NCBI GenBank assembly: GCA_018648945.1
Contig: JABGQJ010000390.1
Location: 1-7,264, forward strand
DNA length: 7,264 bases
Direction: 5' to 3'
DNA from: Victivallales bacterium
GTDB lineage: Bacteria; Verrucomicrobiota; Lentisphaeria; Oligosphaerales; Lenti-02
The translations under genes were made by a program, and so were the position numbers. Every line of letters begins with the position of its first letter. Position 1 is the first letter of the stretch. The notes beneath the pieces are model-generated. The model was not told the origin of the DNA. It saw only the letters and a program-made list of their open reading frames with translations, and made no database searches. This document shows positions 1-6,935 of the stretch, piece by piece.

Positions 1-1
1 C

Positions 2-2251
2 TGGGACTCGCTTCATGGGGAGCGGGCCAAGGTGTATCGCGCCCAAGCAGGTGAGGCCGAACTCGCTGGCATGGCCGTGGTCCTCCAACACATGGTTCTG
101 CCCACCGCAGCCGGCGTGCTATTCACGGTCAATCCGGCCAGTGGGCGTGCCGACGAGTTGCTGGCAAGTTCGGTCTGGGGGTTGGGCGAGGGATTGGTTT
201 CCGGCGCCCTGTGTGCCGACACGTTTGTCCTCGGTCGCGCCGGCAACCTGTTGGGAAGCACGCTCGCGGACAAGGCCGAACGCATCGTGCCGATTGCCGA
301 GGGAGGTACGCGACTCGAACCTGTGCCTGAGGAGATGCGTCACGCTCCGAGCCTGGATGCCGGACAGCTTGCGGATCTGGCGCGCCATTCGGTGGCGGCC
401 GAATGCGCGGCGGGGCGGCCCCTGGATATCGAGTTCGCGGTGGCGGATGGCGAACTGTTCTTCCTGCAGGCTCGCCCGGTTACCGCCTTCGAACCCCAGG
501 CGCGCGAGGGCGACGGGAACCGGCAGGTGTGGGACAACTCGAACATCGTCGAGAGCTATCCAGGCATCACCCAACCCCTCACGTTCTCCTTCATTCGCAT
601 CGCCTACCACGCGGTCTACACCCAGTTCTGCCAGTTGCTCGGGCTCTCCCAGCGAGAGGTCCGGGAGCACGCACAGATGCTGGACCACATGCTCGCGCTG
701 ATCAACGGGCGGGTCTACTACAATCTGATGAACTGGTATCAGCTTGTGAGCCTTCTGCCCGGCTTCCGCTGGAACAAGGGGTTCATGGAAGGCATGATGG
801 GGGTCGCCGAAGGCGAGAACGCGACGGACGCGCCCGAACCCTCTTGGGCGCGGCGCTGGTTGGTGGAATTCCCGCGAGTCCTCAAGGTTGGGCTCAATGC
901 AGTGCGTCTGCAGTGGCGACTGCCGGCGATGATCGCACGCTTCCATGCCGAGTTCGACGCGATCTATCAGCACTACCGGAAATTGGAGATCGAGTCGTTG
1001 CCTCCGCACCGTTGCCTGGAGATCTTCGCCGAGCTCGAGCAGAAGATCCTGTGGCGCTGGCGGGCACCCATCGTCAACGATTTTTCCGCCATGATCTTCT
1101 ACGGGCTGCTCAAGAAGCTCACTGTTTCGTGGGGTGTCGATCCGGCGGGGGGACTGCACAACGCGCTGGTTTCCGGGCAGGGGGACATCGAGAGCACGGA
1201 AGTCAGCGACCAGCTCGTGGCCCTGGCTGTGCGGATGCGGAACTCCGACGCGGAGTTCGCCAAACAGTTCATGGAAGCGGCTCCGGAAGTGGCTCTGGGC
1301 ATGTTGCGGGCTCATGCGGAATTCGCACCGCTGCTTGAAGGCTATCTCGACCGATTCGGGGACCGCTGTGTTGCCGAGCTGAAGCTCGAATCGACCTCCA
1401 TGCGAGATGACCCGCGATTCTGCATTGCCATGCTGCAAAACTACCTACGCCAACCCGTGCTGCGGGATGCGACGCCGAGCGGGGCGAAGAGTGAGCTCTG
1501 CCAGGAGGCCGAGGAGAGGGTCCGGACGCATCTGCGGCGGCGTTTCACGCGGTTTGGCGTGCCGAAGCTGCCGGTATATCGCTGGGTGTTGCGGCATGCG
1601 CGCGCGGCCATCCGGAACCGCGAAAACCAGCGTCTGGCCCGGACCCGCGCCTTTGCCTTGGTCCGCCGCCTGATGCGGAGTATCGGGGCGAACTGGTCCC
1701 GGCAGCGGATTCTCGACTGCACCGAGGATATCTTCCTGCTTGAGCTGAGCGAGATCCGCGCCTTTGTCCATGGTGTTTCCCCTAGTACGAACTTGCGGGA
1801 CTTGGTGGAGCATCGGCGACGGGAATACGGACGGTACGAGACGTTGCCCCAACCCCCCGATCATATCGTGACCCATGGCAGTCCGTATGCGGGGAATGCT
1901 CTCGCCGCGCAGAAGAGCGTTGCCCCTTCCGAGGGAGCATTGCAGGGGCTTGGCGCATGTCCCGGCATCGTCGAGGCGAATGCCATTGTCCTATTCGAGC
2001 CCGATGCCACGGTACGTCTGTCCGGGGAGATTCTGGTGACCCGCCAGACTGATCCTGGCTGGGTGGTGCTGTTTCCGAACATTGGCGGATTGGTGGTGGA
2101 GCGAGGCAGCATGTTGTCGCATTCGGCCATCGTGGCTCGGGAGATGGGGATTCCCTGTGTGGTGGGGGTGGAGAATGCTACGGACCACATACGCACTGGG
2201 GCATCGCTTCGGCTGGATGGTGGCGCGGGAACCGTGGAGGTCCTCTCATGA
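2..2251 (+). CDS. PEP-synthase/dikinase-like phosphotransferase, 5'-partial
   Basis: The frame is open from the first complete codon, and the first visible residues already match the inside of an ATP-grasp (PPDK_N) domain, so the true start lies upstream and 749 residues are visible. Residues 1 to about 160 are the end of that domain: a GVLFTVNP segment, a GLGEGLVSG segment, then DIEF (E144) and LQARPVT (Q156, R158), which in this family contact ATP and metal. Residues about 163-645 form a long middle region I cannot assign; it opens with NIVESYPG. Residues about 645-749 are a PEP-utilizer swivel domain with the phospho-accepting histidine in LSHSAIVARE (codon at 2120-2122, residue 707). The protein ends there, so the PEP/pyruvate TIM barrel of true PEP synthase is absent. 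The order ATP-grasp, middle, His domain resembles rifampin phosphotransferase and related dikinase-like enzymes, which move a phosphate from ATP through the histidine to a small substrate. That role is inferred; the substrate is unknown. The stop overlaps the next gene. Confidence 0.85.
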   Translation, partial: WDSLHGERAKVYRAQAGEAELAGMAVVLQHMVLPTAAGVLFTVNPASGRADELLASSVWGLGEGLVSGALCADTFVLGRAGNLLGSTLADKAERIVPIAEGGTRLEPVPEEMRHAPSLDAGQLADLARHSVAAECAAGRPLDIEFAVADGELFFLQARPVTAFEPQAREGDGNRQVWDNSNIVESYPGITQPLTFSFIRIAYHAVYTQFCQLLGLSQREVREHAQMLDHMLALINGRVYYNLMNWYQLVSLLPGFRWNKGFMEGMMGVAEGENATDAPEPSWARRWLVEFPRVLKVGLNAVRLQWRLPAMIARFHAEFDAIYQHYRKLEIESLPPHRCLEIFAELEQKILWRWRAPIVNDFSAMIFYGLLKKLTVSWGVDPAGGLHNALVSGQGDIESTEVSDQLVALAVRMRNSDAEFAKQFMEAAPEVALGMLRAHAEFAPLLEGYLDRFGDRCVAELKLESTSMRDDPRFCIAMLQNYLRQPVLRDATPSGAKSELCQEAEERVRTHLRRRFTRFGVPKLPVYRWVLRHARAAIRNRENQRLARTRAFALVRRLMRSIGANWSRQRILDCTEDIFLLELSEIRAFVHGVSPSTNLRDLVEHRRREYGRYETLPQPPDHIVTHGSPYAGNALAAQKSVAPSEGALQGLGACPGIVEANAIVLFEPDATVRLSGEILVTRQTDPGWVVLFPNIGGLVVERGSMLSHSAIVAREMGIPCVVGVENATDHIRTGASLRLDGGAGTVEVLS
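2236..2240 (+). promoter_or_regulatory. Shine-Dalgarno site for the formyltransferase
   Basis: GGAGG lies inside the 3' end of the dikinase-like gene, 7 nt before ATG 2248. With the ATGA stop/start overlap it indicates translational coupling. Confidence 0.75.
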
Positions 2252-3066
2252 TCAAGCTCGCGATTCTGTGCCAGGAGGAGCCTGTGTTTCTCGGGCCGTT
2301 TCTCTGCGACGTGATTCGCCTGCACCCGGAGCGGATCGTGGCGGTATTCACCTGCGGCTCGCGTAGCGCTGGGGAGAAACGTCGCGCTGGATCGCTGTGG
2401 TTGCTCTGGCGCATCTTGGAGTCCGCGGGCTTCCTCTGGGCCTTGTGGCGGCGGCTGAATCTGCGCCTGCTTGGTCGGCGCAGTCGGTTCTCGGTGGCGG
2501 GCACGGCCTGCAAGGCGGGAATCCCGGTCTATGCGGTGGGGAACCCGAACGGCACCGAGTTTCACCGTCTGCTGCGCGAGGTGGCGCCCGACGCGGTCCT
2601 GAACCAATCGGAGAAGCTGCTGAAACCCGAAGTGCTGTCGATCCCGACGTACGGTTTCCTTAACCGCCATGCGTCATTGTTGCCCCGTTTCCGCGGTCGG
2701 TTGGCGGGCTGGTGGGCACATGCCGCCGAACCGCCGTCCTACGGCTTGACCATCCATCTGGTAGATGAGGGCGTGGATACCGGGGGCATCATTCGACAGC
2801 GCGCCTTCGATGATATCGACGGCGCCTGGGCGTACCCGAGAGTGATGCGCCATATCATGCGTGATGCGCCCGAGCTGTTCTGGGCCGCCGCCGACCAGCT
2901 TGTGCAGCCAGGCTTTGAGCCCTTGCCGAACGTGCCTGTTGACGAGACCAATCGGTTCCCCGGCCCAGACCATGTCCAGCAGTACCGGCAGGCCTTGCGC
3001 CGTCGGCGGTCCCGAGCAGACGCAGCCATATCGAGCGATAACGCAGGAAAGGAGCGGCCCCAATGA
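2248..3066 (+). CDS. Formyltransferase-family protein (Fmt/PurN/ArnA-N fold)
   Basis: This 272-residue protein has the active-site signature of the formyl_trans_N family. N139 and H141 sit in LNRHASLLPRFRG and D177 in DEGVDTGG, matching the Asn-His-Asp triad of Fmt and GART. The family transfers a formyl group from N10-formyltetrahydrofolate to an amine. It lacks the C-terminal extension of methionyl-tRNA formyltransferase and is shorter than Fmt (about 310-315 residues). With its sugar- or metabolite-type neighbours, an amino-sugar or other small amine is a likelier acceptor than Met-tRNA; this is inference. Residues about 48-80 are unusually rich in Trp, Leu and Arg and could be an amphipathic segment. 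The C-terminal tail (about 250-272) is Arg-rich then polar and looks disordered. The start is ATG 2248, inside an ATGA overlap with the previous stop; GGAGG at 2236-2240 lies 7 nt upstream and supports it. Confidence 0.85.
   Translation: MIKLAILCQEEPVFLGPFLCDVIRLHPERIVAVFTCGSRSAGEKRRAGSLWLLWRILESAGFLWALWRRLNLRLLGRRSRFSVAGTACKAGIPVYAVGNPNGTEFHRLLREVAPDAVLNQSEKLLKPEVLSIPTYGFLNRHASLLPRFRGRLAGWWAHAAEPPSYGLTIHLVDEGVDTGGIIRQRAFDDIDGAWAYPRVMRHIMRDAPELFWAAADQLVQPGFEPLPNVPVDETNRFPGPDHVQQYRQALRRRRSRADAAISSDNAGKERPQ
3049..3054 (+). promoter_or_regulatory. Shine-Dalgarno site for the PP-loop gene
   Basis: AAGGAG lies 8 nt before ATG 3063, within the end of the formyltransferase gene. It supports the second translationally coupled junction of the operon. 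Confidence 0.75.
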
Positions 3067-4241
3067 AACGATGCACTCGTTGTGTTCTGCCCGCGAACTA
3101 CCGGAACATACGCTTCGACAGGGAGGGCGTCTGCAACTACTGTCGCACCTATGAAGAGCTTGAGCCGCGCCTGCGTGATTTCGAGACGCTGGGGCGGTTG
3201 CGGGACGACCGACTGGCCGCCGCCCGGGAGGGGGGAGCGGAATACGACTGCCTCGTGGGCATGAGCGGGGGCAAGGACAGCTCTTGGATTGCCCTGGAAT
3301 TGGCCAGGAAACAGGGACTCCGTGTCCTTGGGTTCACCTTCGACAATGGGTTTCTCACCGACTACGCGCGAGACAATATCCAGCTCCTGATCGACCAGCT
3401 CGGGATCGACCACTTCTTCCATGAGGTGGACTGGGATCTCCACCGGCAGTTCTACGCGGAGGCTGTGCGCTGGTTTGGCAAGCCGTGTCCCGGTTGCTCC
3501 TACTCATCGTACGCTCTGTCCTACAAGCTGGCGTTCGAGCGCAACATCCCCCTCGTGGTCCACGGGCGCAGCCGTTCGCAGATGTTCCGGGAACTGCTGG
3601 CGGGGAGTCCCGACGCATTCCTGCCGTTTGTGAAACTCAATTTGTCTCCCTACAACCACGCGGCGAATCTGGCCGCTACGCTCGACGCTCGACAGCGACT
3701 GGAGTACTTCATCTCGCTCGCCATCAAGGACGATACCCTGCGGGCCCGTTTCCTGGAGGAGTTCTTCCCGCCACCAGGCACCATCGAGCGGGCGGAGAAG
3801 CTACCCGAGTTCATCGGCTACTTTCTCTACCAGGCTTACGACGAGAAGGCAATGATGGGAGAGCTTGAGAGCGAACTGGGGTGGACGCGTCCCGAGGACC
3901 GCCAACTGCTGACCCATGCGGATTGCGCGGTGCATGAGGCAGCCGGCTACCTGCATCACCAAGTGTTCCAGCACTCGATTCTCTGCTTCGAACTCGGCGT
4001 CATGATTCGCGAAGGGCGCATGACCCGCGAAAAGGCCATGGCGCGCCTGGGGACCGAGCCCCCGCCCGATCAGCCGCCCCAAGAGTCTCTCGCCCACATG
4101 TGCGACCGGCTTTGCATGGACCAGGCGGAGATCGCGCCCATCGTCAAGCGCCTCAGCAAGCGCAACCTGTGGCGCAATCGCTGGCTTCACCTGAAGAATC
4201 GGCTCACCCGACCGAAACTCGACCTCCCGGAGGCACACTGA
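3063..4241 (+). CDS. PP-loop ATP-pyrophosphatase, N-acetyl sugar amidotransferase (WbpG)-like
   Basis: The 392-residue product opens with CTRC (C4, C7) and then CNYC (C24, C27), a four-cysteine knuckle likely to bind zinc. The PP-loop SGGKDS follows at residues 68-73, marking the adenylating ATP-pyrophosphatase superfamily, and FTFDNGF follows at about 91-97. A third pair, CPGC (C142, C145), comes after the PP-loop domain core. The knuckle-plus-PP-loop layout and the C-terminal REGRMTREKAM segment resemble the WbpG/N-acetyl sugar amidotransferase family, which uses ATP and ammonia from a HisH/HisF-like partner to make acetamidino sugars. No such partner is in the window. PP-loop enzymes that carry sulfur (TtcA, TtuA) also have cysteine pairs, so thiolation is an alternative. 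The start ATG 3063 overlaps the formyltransferase stop (ATGA), with AAGGAG at 3049-3054, 8 nt upstream. It is the last gene of the operon and converges on lpxB 4 bp away. Confidence 0.8.
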   Translation: MKRCTRCVLPANYRNIRFDREGVCNYCRTYEELEPRLRDFETLGRLRDDRLAAAREGGAEYDCLVGMSGGKDSSWIALELARKQGLRVLGFTFDNGFLTDYARDNIQLLIDQLGIDHFFHEVDWDLHRQFYAEAVRWFGKPCPGCSYSSYALSYKLAFERNIPLVVHGRSRSQMFRELLAGSPDAFLPFVKLNLSPYNHAANLAATLDARQRLEYFISLAIKDDTLRARFLEEFFPPPGTIERAEKLPEFIGYFLYQAYDEKAMMGELESELGWTRPEDRQLLTHADCAVHEAAGYLHHQVFQHSILCFELGVMIREGRMTREKAMARLGTEPPPDQPPQESLAHMCDRLCMDQAEIAPIVKRLSKRNLWRNRWLHLKNRLTRPKLDLPEAH

Positions 4242-4245
4242 CCGG

Positions 4246-5385
4246 TTACGCCTCGCGGGTGGCGACCTCCAGGACAGACAGGGCAGCGCGCCGGCTGGCG
4301 GGGAGGGTACCCCCCAAGGCGGCGACCATGTCGCGCATGCCTTGCTCGACGTCGGCGCGCTTCTCTCCGTCTGGCAGGAGTGGGCGCAGGGCGTCGAGGG
4401 CGTTCTCTGGCGTGAACTCGCCCTGGAGAAGCTCTGGGAACAGCTGGCGCCCGGCGATCAGGTTGACCATCGTGAAATAGGGCAACCGGATGATCACCGC
4501 CGCCAGCAGGTAGGTCAACGGATGGACGCGATACACGCTGACCAGAGGCAGGCCGAGAATGGCGGCTTCCACCGTCACCGTGCCACTGGTCGCCAGGCCC
4601 GTGCCGGCCTGCTGCATCCAGTGCCTGGCATTGCCGATCTCAATCTCGATCTCGGGCCGGTTCGGCAAGGCTTCCAGGCAGCGGGACGCGTAGTCGGCAA
4701 TGCTCTGCCGAGGCAGTGGCATCACGAAGCGAAGGTGCGGCCTCTCCTTGGCCAGGAGGCAGGCGGTCGCGGCGATGGTGGGCAGCAGGTGGTCGATCTC
4801 GCCCCGGCGGCTGCCCGGCAGCAGGAGCATGGTGTTGGGATCCCGCGTGATCGTCGCGTCCCGCTCTTCCGCCAGGATCTCCAGCAGGGGGTGCCCGACG
4901 AACTGCACATCGAGCCCCGTGCCCTCGTAGACCGCCGGCTCGAAGGGGAAAATGACCATCAGGCGGTCCACGGTGGCGGCGATCTTGGGGATGCGTCCCT
5001 TCTTCCAGGCCCAGACCTGGGGGCTCACGTAGTAGACGACCCGAATGCCGAGCGCGTGGAGCTTGCGCGCCAGTCGCAGGTTGAAGCCCGGGTAGTCGAT
5101 GAGGACCACCGTGTCCGGGCGTTCCTCGCTGGCTCGCTTCACCAGGCCCCGGAAGATCCCGATGATTCGGCGCAGGATCTTGAAGACCTCCACTAGCCCC
5201 ATCACGCCCAGTTCGCTGGAGTCCACCATGATCTCCACCCCGGCCTCCCGCATCGCTGGCCCGCCCATGCCCTTGAGACAGACATCCGGGCACAGGGCAC
5301 GCATTTCATGCGCCAGCCGGGCGCCATAGCCATCGCCCGAGGTCTCGCCGGCAACGATCCAGATTGTGGGAGCGGATTCGCCCAT
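4246..5385 (-). CDS. lpxB: Lipid-A-disaccharide synthase (GT19)
   Basis: LpxB joins UDP-2,3-diacylglucosamine to lipid X (2,3-diacylglucosamine 1-phosphate), releasing UDP and forming the beta-1,6 disaccharide core of lipid A at the inner face of the cytoplasmic membrane. From ATG 5385 the protein has 379 residues, close to the 382 of E. coli. Visible family signatures are AGETSGD (12-18), LIDYPGFN with the likely catalytic D97, SPQVWAW (121-127), FPFEPAVY, FVGHPL, LLPGSRRGEI, SGTVTVEAA in the UDP-binding half, and VNLIAGR. No key motif is missing. An in-frame ATG at 5412 would add nine residues but has no SD; ATG 5385 has GAGGA 7 nt upstream and puts the first strand at the usual distance from the N-terminus, so I chose it. 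The gene stands apart from lpxA, lpxD and fabZ, at least within this window. It converges on the PP-loop gene with no room for a separate terminator. Confidence 0.97.
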   Translation of the reverse strand: MGESAPTIWIVAGETSGDGYGARLAHEMRALCPDVCLKGMGGPAMREAGVEIMVDSSELGVMGLVEVFKILRRIIGIFRGLVKRASEERPDTVVLIDYPGFNLRLARKLHALGIRVVYYVSPQVWAWKKGRIPKIAATVDRLMVIFPFEPAVYEGTGLDVQFVGHPLLEILAEERDATITRDPNTMLLLPGSRRGEIDHLLPTIAATACLLAKERPHLRFVMPLPRQSIADYASRCLEALPNRPEIEIEIGNARHWMQQAGTGLATSGTVTVEAAILGLPLVSVYRVHPLTYLLAAVIIRLPYFTMVNLIAGRQLFPELLQGEFTPENALDALRPLLPDGEKRADVEQGMRDMVAALGGTLPASRRAALSVLEVATREA

Positions 5386-5392
5386 GGAGGCT

Positions 5393-5397
5393 TCCTC
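5393..5397 (-). promoter_or_regulatory. Shine-Dalgarno site that decides the lpxB start
   Basis: On the minus strand GAGGA precedes ATG 5385 by 7 nt. The alternative ATG at 5412 has no purine-rich SD at a suitable distance, so this site favours the 379-residue form. Confidence 0.7.
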
Positions 5398-5441
5398 AGT
5401 CAGATGAACCATGCAACTGCAGTACCATACTCCCCCAAATC

Positions 5442-5462
5442 GCCGCCATGCGGAATGGCGGC
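5442..5462. repeat. Perfect 8-bp inverted repeat in the divergent intergenic region
   Basis: GCCGCCAT at 5442-5449 and ATGGCGGC at 5455-5462 pair perfectly around a 5-nt loop. There is no T-run on either strand, so it is not an obvious intrinsic terminator. It lies between lpxB and the promoter proposed for the oxidoreductase and could be a protein-binding site or a leader hairpin for lpxB. Function is unknown. Confidence 0.5.
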
Positions 5463-5471
5463 CGCTGACGC

Positions 5472-5486
5472 CTCCCGTGACGGGAG
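5472..5486. promoter_or_regulatory. Palindrome overlapping the proposed -35, possible operator
   Basis: CTCCCG-TGA-CGGGAG is a perfect 6-bp inverted repeat with a 3-bp centre. It covers the proposed -35 hexamer (5477-5482), a position typical of repressor operators. I do not recognise a regulator for it, and a chance palindrome in GC-rich DNA is possible. Confidence 0.35.
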
Positions 5487-5505
5487 CACGGGCTGGCGCT
5501 ATAGT
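5477..5505 (+). promoter_or_regulatory. Candidate sigma70-type promoter for the oxidoreductase
   Basis: GTGACG (5477-5482, 4 of 6 matches to TTGACA) and TATAGT (5500-5505, 5 of 6 matches to TATAAT) are separated by exactly 17 bp. Transcription would start near 5512, giving a leader of about 38 nt to ATG 5550. The location in a divergent intergenic region fits. I found no comparably good promoter for lpxB on the other strand. Confidence 0.5.
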
Positions 5506-5549
5506 ACCCGGCTATTCACTATACGTATGTGTCAGTAGGCAGATTGCGC

Positions 5550-6935
5550 ATGAAGGACAACTACGACGTCGTCGTCGTCGGCAGCGGCTTGGGTGGCCTG
5601 ACGGCCGCCAACATCATGGCCCGGAGCGGCCACCGGGTACTTCTGGCCGAACAGCACTTCCAGCTCGGTGGCCTGGCGACCTACTTTCGTCGGAAGCACC
5701 ATATCTTCGACGTGGCGCTCCACGGTTTCCCCATCGGCATGAAGAAGAGCTTCCGCAAGTACTGGGGCAAGCCCTTCGCCGAACGTGTGAAACAGGTCCG
5801 GAAGATCGTCTTCGACAATCCGCAGTTCCAGCTCACCACCACCTTCGACACCAAGGATTTCACCCGGCATCTGGTCGAGACCTTTCGCGTTTCGCCTGAG
5901 CAGGTGGACGGCTTCTTCGCCGAGCTTAAGGCGATGAACTACTACGACGAGCAGTCCACCACCACCCGCGAGCTGTTCCAGCGGCATTTCCCGGACCGGC
6001 TGGACGTGTGGCGGCTGCTTATGGAGCCAATCACCTACGCCAATGGCTCCACCCTTGACGAGCCTGCCATCAGCTACGGCATCGTTTTCAGCAACTTCAT
6101 GAGCAAGGGCGTCTACACCTTTATTGGTGGCACGGATCTGATGCTCGACATGATGGCCGAGGAGTTGCGCGGTAACGGAGTTGATATCCAGACCCGGGCC
6201 CTGGTCGAGAAGGTGATCGTGGAGGGTGGCCAGGTGCGCGGCGCCGTGGTCAACGGCCAGGAGATCGCGGCCAAGGTTGTGATCTCCAACGGCAGCCTGC
6301 TGAACACGGTGGAGGATCTGGTCGGCACGGACCACTTCAACGCCGAGTACTTGGCCGGCTTTCAGAAGGTGCGCGTCAGCAACAGCTCCTCGCAGGTCTA
6401 CATGGGCATCCGCCCCGGCGAGAAGCTGGAGGACATTGGCGACCTGCTCTTCACCTCCACCCATCCCGTGTTCGACTCCACCGCCATCTGTGCCAAGGAC
6501 GTCACCAGCCGCACCTATTCTGTCTACTACCCTTCAATCCGCCCCGGCACGGACAAGTACACGATCGTCGCCTCCATGAATGGCTGGTACGACGACTGGG
6601 CCGACTACTCCCCCGAGGAGTACAAGGCCGCCAAGGCGGCGCTGATCGAGGACACTCTCGACGCCCTCGAGACCTACGTCCCCAATATCCGCGCGATCTG
6701 CGACTACACCGAGGCTGCCACGCCCAAGACCTTCCAGCGCTACACGCTGCACCGGGGCGGGGCGTCCTTCGGTACCAAGTTCGACGGCCTCCGCTACAGC
6801 ATGAACCTGCACGAGCAGATCGCGGGGCTCTTCCACACCGGCTCGGTCGGTATCATCATGTCCGGCTGGCTCGGCACCGTGAACTACGGTGTCATGGCCG
6901 CCAACGAAGCAGACAAGTTCCTGGGAATGGAATGA
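5550..6935 (+). CDS. Phytoene-desaturase (CrtI)-like FAD-dependent oxidoreductase
   Basis: The 461-residue protein begins with a dinucleotide-binding Rossmann fold: VVVVGSGLGGLTAA gives GxGxxG at residues 11-16, the acidic residue E34 ends the second strand, and LGG follows at 39-41. This is the FAD-binding start of the amine oxidase/CrtI superfamily. A C-terminal segment with HTGSVG and a final helix matches the second FAD-contacting region of these enzymes. Members desaturate or isomerise carotenoids, or oxidise other lipophilic or amine substrates; the sequence does not identify the substrate. No other carotenoid genes are in the window, so I avoid a crt name. No transmembrane segment is evident. 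ATG 5550 is preferred because the fold starts within five residues of it; its SD is weak (AGG at 5537-5539). A GTG at 5529 in frame would add seven residues but has no SD. Its last codons lie inside the inverted repeat that bounds the spacer before hisI. Confidence 0.85.
   Translation: MKDNYDVVVVGSGLGGLTAANIMARSGHRVLLAEQHFQLGGLATYFRRKHHIFDVALHGFPIGMKKSFRKYWGKPFAERVKQVRKIVFDNPQFQLTTTFDTKDFTRHLVETFRVSPEQVDGFFAELKAMNYYDEQSTTTRELFQRHFPDRLDVWRLLMEPITYANGSTLDEPAISYGIVFSNFMSKGVYTFIGGTDLMLDMMAEELRGNGVDIQTRALVEKVIVEGGQVRGAVVNGQEIAAKVVISNGSLLNTVEDLVGTDHFNAEYLAGFQKVRVSNSSSQVYMGIRPGEKLEDIGDLLFTSTHPVFDSTAICAKDVTSRTYSVYYPSIRPGTDKYTIVASMNGWYDDWADYSPEEYKAAKAALIEDTLDALETYVPNIRAICDYTEAATPKTFQRYTLHRGGASFGTKFDGLRYSMNLHEQIAGLFHTGSVGIIMSGWLGTVNYGVMAANEADKFLGME

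Noticed and set aside
403..1338. 311-codon plus-strand frame inside the dikinase-like gene
   Set aside because: It is an out-of-frame shadow with Arg/Gly/Ala-rich low-complexity composition and no motif.
119..1438. 439-codon open frame on the minus strand opposite the dikinase-like gene
   Set aside because: It is antisense to a gene with clear family motifs, its product is His/Arg/Gln-rich with no recognisable domain, and such shadows are common in GC-rich DNA.
4300..4316. GGGG-A-GGGTACCC-CCC palindrome as a terminator for the PP-loop operon
   Set aside because: The centre leaves no real loop, there is no T-run, and it lies in the lpxB coding region.
4342..5196. 284-codon plus-strand frame opposite lpxB
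   Set aside because: lpxB on the other strand carries all family signatures; this frame has none.
5386..5412. Upstream ATG at 5412 as the lpxB start
   Set aside because: It has no SD and adds nine residues before the conserved N-terminal strand; ATG 5385 has GAGGA at 7 nt.
5532..6464. 310-codon minus-strand frame opposite the oxidoreductase
   Set aside because: It is a shadow rich in His, Val and Leu with no domain, opposite a well-supported FAD enzyme.
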